Notes: generated by a model from the sequence alone, not told the origin. 64,000 nucleotides of DNA from Thelephora terrestris (GCA_015956445.1 WIUZ02000006.1:806001-870000), one strand, 5' to 3'; shown: positions 32,674 through 45,581, counted from the first letter of the stretch. Numbers and translations are program-made.

Positions 32674-33266
32674 GTCGTCTCCCCAACTGTTGTGATTACA
32701 CCTCGCGCTGCCTAGTACAAAGGAGAAGATGGCAAAACTAGACTGTACAAACTTTTTATGTGTTATGTTGTAACGTTCCCGTTGTAAAAGCATGCAAGAA
32801 CTGAGAATCACGAACTTGAATCCTCCTTTGAGTATTGTCTGATGTATCTTTTGGTCTAGTAGCGCAGGCGCAGAATGCTTGGAAGGTCACTGTGATGAGC
32901 AGGTGAATTCGTTTGGTCATCACTGCAAAAATAGAATGACTGAGATTCATTCGATTCACGTCATCGTTCAGGTAAGCACCTATGTTCAGTAGCCCCTACA
33001 GACTGAAATACTCAGGTCGGTTCAGTCGGAATCAACTGAGTTCAAGGCGCTGGCCCTCGATCGATCCCCGGTCCAAGGAGTCGGCAACCGCATGGCCGGA
33101 AAAGGATTCCGTTCTTTGCGATCAAGCCACTAGAAGTTGGCTAAAGGCTCGCCAGCCCACATCCCAAGCGAGCTCCTCAGGATCACTATTGAAACGGGGA
33201 ATAGTAACGGTGGGTACGAAGTATATGGTAGCGAAGGCCAACGCTAACGGGTGAGCACGAAGGGGG
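32674..33266. other. Convergent 3' intergenic region
   Basis: These 593 bases lie between the stops of GND1 and the dienelactone-hydrolase gene. They contain both 3' ends, and I see no further gene. Confidence 0.5.
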
Positions 33267-34390
33267 TCACAAGGTACTTTGGAACCATTTGATGGTCTGT
33301 TCTAAAGCCTTCTCATGTCCCTCGACAGACAGCGGCTGCTCCCTTGCAGGTCGAGCAGCGAACCCATGGACAGTGCCTATGAGACATATAAGACCGATTG
33401 GATCGGGGGAGGACGAACACGACTTGCCAGGGTAGTCCACGAATTCATATTGAAGCTCGGGAGTCCGGGACTTGAAATGCGCTTCCGCCTGAAGCCTGAG
33501 TTCCTTGGGGAAAGCGTCGTCCTCTGTGCAGGAGACCAGGTGTTAATATAGAAGAGGCATCATCGGAAAAACGGATTCCAACCTTCTGCACAAGCCCATG
33601 AGACAGGTACCTGGAGAGGTTGTCAGTTGCTGTTATCAAATTGTCGAATCGAGTTGTACGTACGTTGATGGCCTTTATGGCATCCAAAGTTGAGGGTGCC
33701 GGATGGGCTATAACAACCGAGGTGACGGCGTCGAGTGGTGCGAGACGAATGGAGATGGCTCCACCGAAACAGTACCTGATACGAAGAGTCAGATAGATAA
33801 AGAAAGGACGGTAGTTCAGGCGAACCCAACGACACCGATACTCTTGTAACCGTGTTCAGCTTTGATTTTAGTCAAGAACTGGAGGCAAATGGAGTTATCA
33901 AACTGCAGGGCAACGTAAGGAATGGTATGCGGCACCTCTTTAGCTCGTGGGTCGACCACGGCTGGGCGACAACCAATCATTCCAGGGATGTGGGTCAAGA
34001 GGGTCCAGTAGAACCTGACCTTCCTCCAAAGCCCCATCTTTTCTCCCGGATGGCGGGGGAGGAAGAAGTCGAGTACCTCGGGTTTAACTGGGATGCGACC
34101 TGGTCGACAACAAGGGATGGCCGTCCAGATAGCAAGCGGTCGTAGACTGCAAACGACGCACCGTCAAAAAGGTCTGGGACCCAGACATCGAATCCAGTGC
34201 GCTCGGCGATGGTATCGGCGATGACCTTTGGGTTGGAGATGGAAAGTCCGAAGATATCCGTGAAAACGATGACAGCCTTGTCTTTCGTGTCCGGTTGACT
34301 GGAACCTTTGGCAAAATAGACACCGTTCTCTTCAGTTCCTTTGGGGGAGCCTGGAAGCGAGTTTCCAGAGGTACAGTCAGGGCAACTCAT
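33267..34390 (-). CDS. Dienelactone hydrolase family protein
   Basis: This is an alpha/beta-hydrolase of the dienelactone hydrolase family (carboxymethylenebutenolidase-like). The start is MSCPDCTSGN at 34390. Family features in order: VIVFTDIFGLSISNPKVIAD, DVWVPDLFDG, and the nucleophile elbow GVVGYCFGGA, with Cys in place of the Ser of most hydrolases. The candidate Asp region is TEDDAFPKELRLQAEAHF, and the catalytic His lies in TVHGFAARP. The protein ends EKALEQTIKWFQSTL. The intron before the elbow must start at GG/gttcgc to give GYCFGG in frame. In fungi such proteins are often cytosolic, with unclear substrates; some act in aromatic breakdown. The gene diverges from RIP1. Confidence 0.88.
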
Positions 34391-35115
34391 CGCGACAGAA
34401 GTTCCGCCACGCAATTACCTCAAGCTTATTTTATACTCTTCCCACCGTTGCCGATTGAGTCATCTTGCCCTCGTGTTATACCCGCTCCACTGTCGACGCG
34501 GTCATATTGGACGCGTCGTGTATTTACGTGACACCACACGTGATCCGGGTCAATGTCATTCGGCCGACCTCCTTCACTTTCCTCGAGCGGGTTCACCGCT
34601 ACACCACCGGACAGAGGATCATTCCCACTTGACCACTACGGTGAGCACCTGCTCCAGAAATTGAAGAGTTCCGGAATTTGAAACGTGGTTTGCAGGCGAG
34701 TGTAAGGGGTATATGATCAGATACCTAGAGTGCCTCAAGACGAACGGAAGTACGTCCACTCCATGCAGGGTCCTCAGCAAGGATTACCTTGATTGTCGCA
34801 TGAACCGGTACGCGTGAGTTGAGGTTCAATCTGACCGGAATGGCTGATGGGCTTGCAGGGGACTCATGGAACGTGACGACTGGAAAAATCTTGGGATGGG
34901 GAACCTAGATGCCTCGCAAAATGCGTCTGCGACAAATACAGAGGACACCGGGCAGTCTAACGAAAGATAATTAGTAGAATAAATCTGAATTATTGGACAT
35001 CCTGCTCCCGACCGTGGATTAAAATTCGCGTGATGCTCATTCGTCGGACGGTCCCGGAATTTACCACGACCAGCCAACTTCTCTTTCTCGACCTCTTTCC
35101 CCCTCCTACGACCAC
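34391..35115. other. Divergent promoter region of the hydrolase gene and RIP1
   Basis: These 725 bases hold no recognisable gene and probably contain both promoters. Confidence 0.5.
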
Positions 35116-36180
35116 ATGGCGTCGACGTTCAAAGTTGTAAAAAAAGCGGTCACGCTTCCCCCAACCGTCAGGACACTCTCTTCAGGTGTCCCCCACCCTA
35201 CCCTCGTTAACCTCGCCGCCGTAGGAGGTGGTGGACACCACGGGCACGGTCACTCTGGCCCTCGCTCCGACGTGCAGCCCAAATGGTCCGGAGGCATCAC
35301 CAGAAACTCGTCCGGTTTGGTCTCAAAGACATTCGTGACCTGTACGAAAATTCCCACCTTCTTAACCGCAACGCACTTTCCAATCGCAATACCTTTTAGC
35401 ACCCGTCAATACCTTCTCACAGCAACGGTATATCCATACCTCAACTCCCGCTAAGGATGCTCCCAATGTCCCCGACTTTTCCGGCTACCAAGCCGCCTCC
35501 CCTTCCAACAACCGGGCTCTCCAATACTTCATGGTCGGATCTCTAGGTGTCCTCTCTGCTTCTGTTGCCAAATCCACCGTTACCGAATTCTTGGGAACCA
35601 TGGCCGCTTCCGCCGATGTTCTCGCCTTGGCTAAAGTAGAAGTCGAACTTGCAAGTATTCCGGAAGGAAAGAACGTGATTATCAAATGGCGTGGAAAGCC
35701 TGTGTTCATCCGTCACCGGACTCCGGACGAGATTGACGAGGCTAATAACACCGATTGGAAGACTCTCCGTGATCCCGAGAGTGATGAGGCTAGGGTGAAG
35801 AAACCAGAGTGGTTGGTCATGTTGGGCGTTTGCACCCATTTGGGATGCGTCCCCATCGGCGAGGCTGGGGATTTCGGTGGCTGGTGGGTAGCCTTCAACA
35901 TACAGCCATTCTACACGCTCACCGTTCTCCTTGCCTTACAGGTTCTGCCCGTGTCATGGTTCCCATTACGACATCTGTGAGCTTTTATCTTGTCCCTTTT
36001 TCGTTAAGCCCCAACTAACTCGCTCCTTTCCCAGCCGGTCGTATCCGCAAGGGCCCTGCTCCTGTGAGTTTCACCGCAACTGTGATGCGTGATCTAGTTT
36101 TGACGCTCTTTGTTTAGCTTAACCTCGAAGTTCCCCAATACGAGTTCAACGAGGCAGATGGAAAACTTACTATTGGATAA
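35116..36180 (+). CDS. RIP1: Rieske iron-sulfur subunit of respiratory complex III
   Basis: This is the mitochondrial inner-membrane subunit of cytochrome bc1 that carries the [2Fe-2S] cluster. The N-terminus is a basic presequence (MASTFKVVKKAVTLPP). Processing probably occurs near YIHTSTPAKDAP. The single membrane helix lies in YFMVGSLGVLSASVAKSTV. The cluster ligands are in CTHLGC and CPCHGSHYD, one Cys and one His from each. The last exons encode GRIRKGPAP and LNLEVPQYEF, with a stop at 36178-36180. Introns fall inside the presequence region, before FCPCHG, and twice near the end; all are in phase. RPB8 starts 163 bp downstream on the same strand. Confidence 0.97.
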
Positions 36181-36342
36181 GTGTAGACACAACTTAGATA
36201 TCTCAGCGCGGATGCGTTACGAGAGAGATGAATCTCTTCCATAATACATGAGCATCCACTTTATTCCCTACCCAATCGTGATGTTGCCTTGGGGTGATCG
36301 ACTCGATCGACTGTTTTCCCTCATCAAAAGTGGCCACCCTCA

Positions 36343-37054
36343 ATGGCTTCGGGTTTGTCACACATCGTCTTCAATGACGAGTTCACCATCGACGAGATCG
36401 ATAAGGAAGGTCGGAAGTTCGACCGAGGTGAGACTACCTCACCAAATACCCACATGGGTGGATTGCACATTCTTACGGCCTTCGCATCTTTCCCCACCAT
36501 CCCCCTTCCTGGCTCTTCATAACTCGGGAATCCTGCTAACTGTGACTAAGTTTCGCGGCTATATGCGAAATCGAAGAACTACGAGATGGATCTGACGCTG
36601 GACTATAATAACGAGCTGTACCCTCTAAAAGGCGGCCAGACTTTTACTTTGTCGTTGGCGACTTCTTTGTCACGTGGGAGCGCGCCCGGGAAAGATGGAG
36701 AAGGGGAAGATAAGGAACAACTGTGGCGGCCGGATGGTAAAGGTCAGAAGGGGATAGAGGAAGACTTCGAGTATGTGATGTTCGGAAAGGTGTGTGTTGC
36801 TTGAGGCCCTCGACGCCTTCTGTCTCGTTGACGACCGGGTGATGAACAGGTGTACAAGTTTGATACAGGAAAGGAGGTGTCGTAAGTAAAATCTGCATCT
36901 CAAATCTAATCTTCATTCTCGAGATTAACTTCGTTCCCGTTGCAGGACCGCCTACGCTTCCTTCGGGGGCCTCTTAATGTCGCTCACCGGCTCATTCAGA
37001 CACATGACCAATATTGTCCTCGGAGAATCTGTCTACGTACTACTGCGCAGATGA
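36343..37054 (+). CDS. RPB8: RNA polymerase I/II/III shared subunit Rpb8 (RPABC3)
   Basis: This small OB-fold subunit is shared by all three nuclear RNA polymerases. Exons 36343-36427, 36551-36789, 36849-36880 and 36946-37054 give 154 residues. Highly conserved segments are NDEFTIDEIDKEGRKFDR, MDLTLDYNNELYPLKGG, LWRPDGKG, DFEYVMFGKVYKFD and YASFGGLLMSLTGSFRHM, and it ends LGESVYVLLRR. The start MASGLSHIVFNDEF at 36343 is in frame with the conserved core and gives a normal length. The segment between SRGSAP and LWRPDG is a short acidic, glycine-rich loop, variable in the family. Confidence 0.97.
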
Positions 37055-37434
37055 AACAACCGCTTATATAAACGTCTATACGATGCGCGACCCCCATCTT
37101 GAGGGCGAGAGATTAGAACAATACAAACGGGATGCGGAAGTCCAATCGAGTTGTGAAATTCTACAGAGGTAGTCTAGAGTGAGTGCTAGAAAGGAAAAGC
37201 CGCCGTCCGTGGGCTATCATGACTGTGGTGGTACAATGAGCGAAGGATTTCACATTGCATGATGGTCAGACGCATAAAAGGTGATCAAGGAAGAAATAAA
37301 AGAAATGAGGGTAGTTGAGTAAGCTCCTTCGGTCCGGTAGGATGAAGGATTCGAGAAGCTCAGTTGAAACGACAATCTCTCTCCGTATTGAATGAGACAA
37401 AAGGACCGAAGGTTGCGCCCGCCCTCCCCGAGCT
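37055..37434. other. Convergent 3' intergenic region
   Basis: These 380 bases lie between the RPB8 stop and the stop of the next minus-strand gene. No gene is visible. Confidence 0.5.
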
Positions 37435-38644
37435 TCATGATGACCGGAGGTCCCGCAGTCGTACGATCACATCTTCCATCTCGAGGCTTCGTTGCTCGTG
37501 TCGGTCCCAGGGCATCACTCCTCGATCGTCAATGACGACCTCGACCCCCCCAACAGCCGCGCGGTGTTCTTCTAGGGCGAGGTGAGGCTCCAGGTCATGA
37601 TAGTCCACTCCAAAGAAGCTGGACAGCTTCGCTGCGCGCATCCGCCTCCGTCTGAATTCTTTTTCCTTCCCCCTCACCCTCCTCTCCGTGCGAGTGGAAG
37701 CTTTTGATGTCTCACCGCGACTGGGAACCGCCTTGTGGGTGTAGACCATATGAGATAACGGTGGGGATTCCATTGGTTGGTCGTATTGAAACGACTGCCC
37801 GAACCTCGGCAACTGCGGTCCATGTAACTCTAATGGTGGTAGAACAGGAGTTATTGGTCTCGAGGGTGGAGTCGGTCCAATAAGGGTTGATGAATTCGAG
37901 ACCGATCTTCGGCGGCCGGTAATGGGTTCGGAGGATTGGAAATTTGTCGTGAACGCCGAGAATAGGGTGGACACGGAGGCCCGGTCATCAAATGCGTCCG
38001 TAATCTCGCTCTCGAATTCCGGAGCGGGTGGTATGTGTGTAATCTGGAAGAGGGGAGGCGGTGGCTCTGAGCCAAGGACCTACAATTGTGAATCAGTCCT
38101 TCGAGTCTACCGGAGCAAAACAGAAGTCGGAGCAACAATCGACACATACTTGTTGTATCTTCTTAGCCCTGCGAACGTTCATGGCCCGTTGCTTTTCCGG
38201 GGAGGGGTATGGCAGAGGTTCCACTACATCCCGTCTATCCAGCACACCGTTGTCAACAGAGGCCTGTCCAACCTTGTGACTCCGCATGGGTTGGGTATGG
38301 AATTCTGTCACTGGTCGAACACCGCCCGCAGACTTGACCCAGCCCATTGTAGAGGTCACATCAACGCTCGCTCGATGTTTCGCTACAGGTCGATTGCGTA
38401 AGGGGCGTGAGCGTTTCTCAAGTTCACCTGGTGTGGGCACGAAAAGATCAGGCGACAAGCGTTTGGGTTTGAGAGACTCTGTGGCTTGTCTTCCTCGGTC
38501 GTGCGTGGTGCGAGATCGTGAGTGAGGAGACTGGGAAGTGTGTGCTCTCTCCTTTGAGGATTGCGACGTTATAGGCCCGGGTCCGCCCCATGTCCGCGAA
38601 AAGACAATGTCTGAGTTGATCGAGCTAGATGGCAGCGGGTGCAT
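37435..38644 (-). CDS. Conserved-looking protein of unknown function
   Basis: Two exons (38644-38150 and 38079-37435) join in frame into 379 residues. I do not recognise a family. The N-terminal ~130 residues are basic and Ser/Pro-rich (RSRTTHDRGRQATESLKPKR). Then comes a helix MNVRRAKKIQQVLG leading into EPPPPLFQITHIPPAPEFES. The C-terminal part holds a second basic helix, RRRMRAAKLSSFFGVDYHDL, and ends in EMEDVIVRLRDLRSS. The two helices share a basic-AK-hydrophobic-G pattern and could be short docking or membrane-binding motifs. The intron is well formed, and coding bias continues across it. The gene lies downstream of the Sec7-domain gene on the same strand. Confidence 0.65.
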
Positions 38645-39217
38645 CGTGGGGGGTGGGAGGGAAAGGTTGCGGCGATCGCCTAGGGTCTTAACTGGACAAG
38701 CTCGTAGACGCTCTTGGTTTGATTAATACTAAATGCCGGGATGGAGGTCTCGGCTGCCCGTGCGATACCGTCGACAAGGGTAGGGAATCAAAGACAGTCG
38801 ATTGTTGCGTCGGCTGTTCGACACCGCCGTTGCCAGGTTCGAGGGGAGATCCGGGACTTTACCAGAAAGATGGATGGCATTTAAGATTAGCCCAATCGAT
38901 AGATGAAAGCTCTTCTTGCTGTAGAGCGAATTCCAGGATTGATGGTGAAATGATCGGATCCTGCCATCCATGACAACGGACCATAGTATTTATTGGGGGG
39001 TCACAGGAATGAAAATGTTCCCGAAGCAGTTCGCCCAGAACCAACTCAACTATTAGAAGCGTCTGTATTCATTATCATGTACGATTATCGTAGAAGGTGT
39101 AAAGATACATACCAAAAAACTACCTAATTGCGCGGGTTAATAAATAACTGCTTCCAGAAGTGAAGTCCGAGTCCATGAACCCTCTCAAAGGCAGCGATTT
39201 GTCGCCCCGGGAGTTAA
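38645..39217. other. Intergenic region
   Basis: These 573 bases separate the unknown gene from the Arf GEF gene upstream of it. They hold one promoter and one 3' end; nothing else is seen. Confidence 0.5.
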
Positions 39218-42200
39218 TCAAGATGTGTTGGGGCTGGCTCTCAAGCGTAAGTGAACTTCTTCGGGGGTCCGAACAGGGAGTAACATCCGTAGGTCGTTGG
39301 GCACGCGAACGAGCGACACTCGTTTGGCGGCCTTGGTTTTGTTCCACTCCTCTGCCTGCTCCTCGGAAATCTCTGGGGCGGTGTGGAACCGTTCATGGGT
39401 ATGTAACCCTCCGGGACTGTTCTCCTGTCCGATTACGTGATCGAATGAAGTGCGGGTGCTATCTCCCGTGGTGCGTTCCATATGGAACGATGTCGACGAC
39501 GCGCTGGGTTGACCGAGGACGCCAGCTCGTGTTGACGAGGATTGTGCTGATGCGGGAGATTCAAGGATATGCGAAGTGAACGGTGATGGAGAGGGTATCA
39601 CGGGAGAGTCCGCCATATTGTCCGGCAGGGAGTGGAACGAGTCGCCGCTGAATGAGCGAGATAGCGGAATTGAGATGGGTAAAGGAGCGATCGAGGGTTT
39701 GCTTTCGTCTATCACATCTATCTCTGTCAGGCTGAACGACCTAACGCGCAACACCTCTTTCGCGGCATTCAGCGCCGTTTCCTTTGTCCGTTGCCAGCTC
39801 AGATCTGCAGTCAATAGATCGTGGGTCAAGATGTCACGGTGACAAAGGAGTTTAGTTTCTTCCAAACGAAGGCGATTGACGCGCTTCGAGATGTTCAGAA
39901 TCGCCATATAGAGCCTATCGCGGGTCGTCCGTTGGAAGGGAGTAAGGACTGCTACGTTCCGAACCAGCAGCAGATCCGAACGCAGCTTAGAGCGAGTTTC
40001 AGAGAGCTGTGACTCGATTTCCTTGATCCTGTTCTCGATCGTGCGAGTCCTGGTAGATCTTTTCCCATGGGGATGACGAGCTTTGGAAACGGCGGAGAGT
40101 GTCGATGCAAGGTCGAGGCTATGTGTCCGCGAAAACGAGCTGGGAGATTCCAGGGTTATATTGGCGAGGTCTGCCTTGACGATGTCGAAGGTATTCTTGA
40201 CTTGAATCGAAGAACTATCGGAACGAGGCGACATTGGCTCTGTTTCGGATGTTTCTGAATACCGTCGCAAGGCAGCTGGGTTTAAAGACTCCACACGAGG
40301 CCGCCTTGGTAGACCATTTCTGTCCCAGGTTTTAAGAGGAGGTGACCCCTGCCCGTTCATTTCCAAGTCACGCAGGTGTGAGGCAGCGGCGGCGATTCCC
40401 GTAAGTTCGATGTCTTTCTTTGTCATCCCAGCAGAACGAATCCCGACGCCTGCTGTCTTGAAGGAGCTTCCGTAGTTCATGCACGCCATCCACTCGTATT
40501 TCTCCTCTTCAGACTCGACTTGAAACAAAGACTGGCGGCCGTCAGCCATGACAAACCGGACAACATGGTCCCTCTGTGACTTCTATCAGTCCTGACGCCA
40601 ATGCGGTTTAAACACCAGCGTACCTTGGTATACGATCCATCTAACACCACGGAAGTATCCTTCAGAGACCAGAGTTCGTCGGGCCTCGCCAATACCATTC
40701 GCGGTGGGGGAAGGTCCACTGATTCCTCAAATCTGCGCCTGATACTCATCACCTGGGCTGCATCGCGATAGAACAGGAGCTGGGAGTGTGTAACAACAGC
40801 ACCCCAAACCTTCCACTTGCGAGCAATCGCTCGTTTGCCCCCTTCCATGGTGTCGTCTTTCCTATTCAAGATCCCGATCTTGACAAGCTTTACAACACAC
40901 CCGGAGTGGGCGGGCGCACCATCGTCATTGCCGGAGCCGGTTGGAAGCATGGGGCTGGGGATAGCAAAGAAGCTAGGAGACACCAGCGATGTCTCCATGT
41001 TGAGATCGGCACTCCAGGCCCGCAAAAACTTCTCGTGAATCTCCTCGTAGCCTGCGTCACCCGTGGGGCCTCGGAAAGTGTACGGGTTAGCGAGCGGCAT
41101 CGCACTCTCCACGTTAACTCGCAGGGGGTCAAGTTCATTCTGCCAAGAATGTTCGGACGTAGCCACTTGGGAACTAATGGATAGAGCTTACCCGGATTAT
41201 CAGATAGTAGGGATCAATTCGGTTGCTCTTGAGGAGACTCGTCCCAGCACTGGGATTTACATTGGGAGATGCAAACGTCGAACCACGTCTTGACGGCGCA
41301 CCATCCAAAGAAGGCGGAAGCGTAGAGTTCAAATCAAGGGGATCTTCGATGAAGATGAAAGGAGCGAACACAATGTTATCATAGAAGCACTGGAAAGTAG
41401 TTGAAGAACCAAAATTTCAAGTCGGCAGTGGATGACTTACGTCGAGAACCTCCGGTGCGACCCCAGGCAAGCTGGTGTTCTTGATATAGTCAGCCTTCGT
41501 CATCTTGTGCTTATTTGATTTATTGAACGCGTCCGTATGGAGCATTATTAGGCTGAACGCCAGGATGTATGCATTATCTGTACACGGTCAGAATATGGAA
41601 TCACTCGAATAATGATCGTCTACCTTGAGGGACGATCAGCCCGGGATTGCATTGAGAATATCGTACGGAAAAAGATTCGATAACGCGGTCGATCTGTTGT
41701 GTTTCCCGCGGAAGGCCGACGTGCATCAGGAGCTTCCTCAAAGCGACATCTAGCGGATCAGACTTGAAGCTGAACTGCGAGAAATAGTACTTGAGAGCCT
41801 CGACATAAAATGGCTCCCCGCTGAGGAAGCAATCAGATCGTCAGAGTGAGCTGATACAAAGGGTCGCACCTGGAAGCCAACACAGCAGCAACGTCGGACT
41901 TTGGGACGGTATCCGCTAGGCGATCTACATACTGCTTAGAGGACTCTTCGTCCATCCGTGGTTTTGGTATATCGACTGATTGCTTCGATGTGGAGGGACG
42001 AGGAGAGCTGAAGGTACTCGCATCGGGGGAGCCTGTCAGTTGGGTATGGGGAAGAGCAGGGACTGGCGGGGAAGAAGAGAAGAGATTCATGGACAAGCGA
42101 TGGAAAAGAGGGGGATTTGTTGAAGCACGGGGGCGGGGCTTCGTCGGGTCAAGAGGGAATGAATCTGCCCGATCTGTTATGGGTTGGGGTGTGATGGAAG

Positions 42201-43374
42201 AGAAGCTGACGGAAGGGGCGAGTTGTGCAGACCTGGGACCCGAAGGCAGAGCACCTGCGGTAGACGGTCGCTTGAGGGGACGCATCAGTTCAGATGATTT
42301 GGAAGCAGCGTGTGGGGATGGGCCGTGGGCAGACGACGGCCGAGTTCCGGGCGACATGCGATCGGAGTGGCTCCGTTGCAGGGCGGTCGAACGACTACGA
42401 AGCAGGGCTTTGCGTTTTGGGGTGGATGGCTGTCCAAGACTAAGACCAGATGCTCCGTTTCTGTCGCTCCCATCGTTGATGATTGTTGGAGGGATGGGCG
42501 GTTGGATATGGACGTGGCCTTTTCTATCAGCCGGTGGGCTCGGGACAGGAGGGAGTGATTTCTCTGGTTCTGGATAGAGTACGGTCTTCGTTGAGTCCTT
42601 CCTGCGACGCCAGAAGGAGGACTTTCTTGAAACGCCCTTGGCAGGACTCTCCGGTTCACGCTCCTTTCCCTTGCTCTCGATTTCAAAATGCAATGGGCCC
42701 AAACTGAGCCCCCTGGACCGCCTGCGGTGGCGGAGATCCTGGGGACTTTCCGTGGGAGGATCTTGCCGAATTTTCTGGAAGCTTTTAGCCTTGCGTATGA
42801 TTGACCGTGCGACACCAGTATCGGGGTCATTCCGATTGCCATAAACGTTTCGGAGTGTGGTAATATCCAGAGATGAAGACGATGCTCCCTGGTGAGGCAT
42901 GACGTGAGGAAGACCCAAACCCAAAGAAGCCTGTGCGAGGACGGTGGCCGAATGGGTAGGTGGGTCTGGCCTCCGTCTGGGCGGGGTGCAATCCCGCAAA
43001 GCCGTCGTGGATGAGCCCGTAATAAATTCTTGGCCGTCGTCGTCGCAACTGATACTCGATATCCTTGGAATAATGGTCGATGAGACACGGTCCTTTGGAG
43101 GGATTGTCGGAGGACGATCATTCCGTTGCTTGGCGTCGAACGACGATTGTTTGGACAAGCCACCGAAGTCATCCGTAGCGGTGTGGGGGTTTTGGGCGGG
43201 GAATGTGTACATATTGTTCCTCTTCCAGAGCGGGAACGAGAAGAAGTGGTGGGGCGCATGGGGCGAGTTATCGGCGGTGTAAGAGGTGTTGCGTGGGTTG
43301 CTGGAGGATTTGCGAGGGTTCTTTGAGGGCGAACCCTTGCCTCCAAGACCAAAAAATGCCATGAGGTGGCTCAC
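39218..43374 (-). CDS. Sec7-PH domain Arf guanine nucleotide exchange factor (EFA6/Yel1-like)
   Basis: This protein activates Arf-type GTPases at membranes. The first ~500 residues are low complexity, rich in Ser, Pro and Arg (first exon 43374 to about 41868). The Sec7 domain follows: KYVDRLADTVPKSDVAAVLAS, GEPFYVEALKYYFSQFSFKS, then VGLPRETQQIDRVIESF with the catalytic Glu finger, and AYILAFSLIMLHTDAFN. The PH domain then runs from CVVKLVKIGILNRKDD through ARKWKVWGAVVTHSQLLFYR to KYEWMACMNYGSSFKTAG. A coiled coil (ENRIKEIESQLSETRSKLRS and LNISKRVNRLRLEETKLL) and a Ser-rich tail end at 39218. The order Sec7, PH, coiled coil is that of the EFA6/PSD and Yel1 group. The gene starts 145 bp downstream of NOP7. 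Confidence 0.9.
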
Positions 43375-43519
43375 GGCCTAGATGACGGTTCAAGAAAGAG
43401 AAAATGGTCGGCTGACGAGAAGTTGCATGTAGCGCGCAGGTGTGTCAATGGACCGTTGTGGGGAGGCTGAGGTGGTTTGAAGTTGATCGGACTTGGACTC
43501 GTGATATTCCGCTCGGATA

Positions 43520-45581
43520 CTACGTCTGGCTATGGACAACACTCTCCTTCTTCCGTCGCCCTTTCACCCCATCTAGTTCTTTCCGCCTTTGTTCAAGTTT
43601 TGTTCGCTAGCACGGTCAAGGTTTAGTCATTGCCGAGAATCAATCGAGGCTGATTGACCAACCTCGGTGTCTTTCTTCCGTTGTCCATATTTCATCCTCT
43701 CATATAACTTGCGTTTCTTGCTACTCATGAGCATTTTGTTCATATCCTCCTCCGTGTCCACGGGAACGGGTGTGGGCTTCCCCTTCGCTTTCTTGGTCTT
43801 CTTGACCTCCCGCTCGAAAGCTCCGTGATCGATCCCAGCCGCCTCGGCCGTGAGCTCTGCCACACGTAAAGCATCCGGGTCTTCTGTGGCGTCCGCAACC
43901 AATGCTGCAAGTCTGGATCCTGGTCCATCTTCATCGGCTTCAACTTCTTTCTCCTCCTCGTCGCTTTCCTCCTCACTCATCTGCACGTCATCACCAAGAC
44001 CAGCCGCAGTAGGGTCATAGGCACCCTCGTAGTTACCGAATGGGCTAAGATGAGGGGGCAGAGGTTTTCCCTGGGCGTAATTGTCCTCCAAGAGGATTTT
44101 CCCGGCGTTGATACAGTCAATTACCCATTGAGGTTGGATGTATTTCCGCTGTAGTCGGCGTTCCCGTTCCTCTTGCGTCTCGCTTGACCGCTCAACAAAT
44201 GGCCTGTCGATTATGACGTGGGTTATTGATCCGTCAGTCTCCTCGAAGGGTGATCCAGAGCCCGAGGATGCCGGCCAACCAATCTTCCCACCGAAGGCGC
44301 GCACGACGAATTCGAAGAGTGGCCGCGATGTCTCCCTTGATAACCAGAACGTGTATGGTGTAAACAGGTTCGCGATTGCCGAACCTTCCTGAGCCGATAG
44401 CGACTTAAACGTCGAAAGGACAGCGGCCTCTTCAGGGTTGGACTTTGACGGTTGTGGGACAAAGTCCTCCTCGGCCGTCATATCTTCGTCTTCTTCCGCT
44501 AGATTGTCCGTCTGCTCGTCACCTGCTACCTCGGATGAGATGGTCTTGATTGTCTGCCGAACGTCCTTGGCGGACACTTTCGGCTCAAGATTCCGCTTGG
44601 CGCCAGAAATGTGAGGTTCTGTGACCTGCTGCAGACTGAAGGCACCAACGCCAGCTGCGGCATCGTCCTTCTTCGAGTCCAGCGGGGGAGGGTACACAAG
44701 TCCAGCGTCGGTGTAGAGTTTGAAGAATACAAACCCGAGCAGCGTTTGATACAGCTCCAGGAATGTTAACATCACCCGAACGTCGACATCTGCAGGAACC
44801 TAGCGAGGGTTTGGAATCCTGTTGACGATGGTAGGCAGAGGACTCACATTTTGAGTGAATTGATACGGTACAAGCCATGTAACAGTTTGGCCCATTACCT
44901 CGGCTTGATAGTACACACCCTTAATGGATAAGAACACTTTGCGTAATGAATGTGAGTGGCTGATATACAGTTGCCATTCGGCAGCGAGTCGGGTGCAGTT
45001 GTCGATGAGGGCCGTTGATACTCGAGATGTGGCGGGAAGGTTCGCAAACAAGAAGATCATGCACAGGGCATCGTCGATGTCTCGGACGGCGTCGATGAAG
45101 GTTGGGTACCTGTACCTCAGGTCAAACTCAAGCACCAATCCAGGAACAGGACGTTCGCTTGCCTCTCTTTAATGATGTGGTCCAGGCGGTAAGTTGGCTT
45201 ATGATCGTCTAAGCTCTTGGCTGTACTCCATTCACCGCGACCGATTGCACGAGAAAGTTTCTTCGCGAACGCTTTATGTTCCCGAAGTTTCCTCAGTACA
45301 GGTTCGTGGGCGAGATAAGCAATGTCCTTTGCGTAGTAAAAGGTCGTTGGGACGGACGATCCCTTGTTTGCCTTTTTTCTATGCCGAGGTTCACGGGGGA
45401 AGATACCTAGTTATCTTGAAGTTAGCGATGGTGGGTTTTTCGTAGTGCAAAACCGCGCACCTTTCAGAATGCACAACCTTCGAAAATCTGCAAGAGAGAT
45501 CTGGAGCTTCTTTACAGCTGCTGAGCGTGTGACGTAGGCCTTCGCAGCGCCAGCCTTGCCCTTTTGTTTTAACCGGGCCAT
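43520..45581 (-). CDS. NOP7: Pescadillo homologue Nop7, 60S ribosome biogenesis factor
   Basis: This nucleolar protein of the PeBoW complex is needed for 27S pre-rRNA processing. It begins [19 protein letters not shown] at 45581. The pescadillo domain is clear: [30 protein letters not shown], and [18 protein letters not shown], with [20 protein letters not shown] after it. The BRCT domain runs from [20 protein letters not shown] to [20 protein letters not shown]. The tail is acidic, then basic ([23 protein letters not shown]). Reading through the last junction stops at 43627. A 56-nt intron there (donor gttggt, acceptor gtgctag) instead joins to [20 protein letters not shown] and a stop at 43520, which fits the family's basic end. 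It diverges from SMD2. Confidence 0.95.

Noticed and set aside
41990-42577. 195-codon plus-strand frame opposite the Arf GEF
   Set aside because: Gly/Arg-rich antisense of Pro/Ser-rich coding sequence, with no recognisable features.
42285-43352. 355-codon open frame on the minus strand overlapping the Arf GEF first exon
   Set aside because: It is a shifted frame of the low-complexity N-terminal exon. The frame starting at 43374 continues into the Sec7 domain; this one does not.
43627-43680. NOP7 stop at 43627
   Set aside because: Reading through gives an atypical end ([11 protein letters not shown]). A 56-nt intron restores the basic C-terminus usual for pescadillo.
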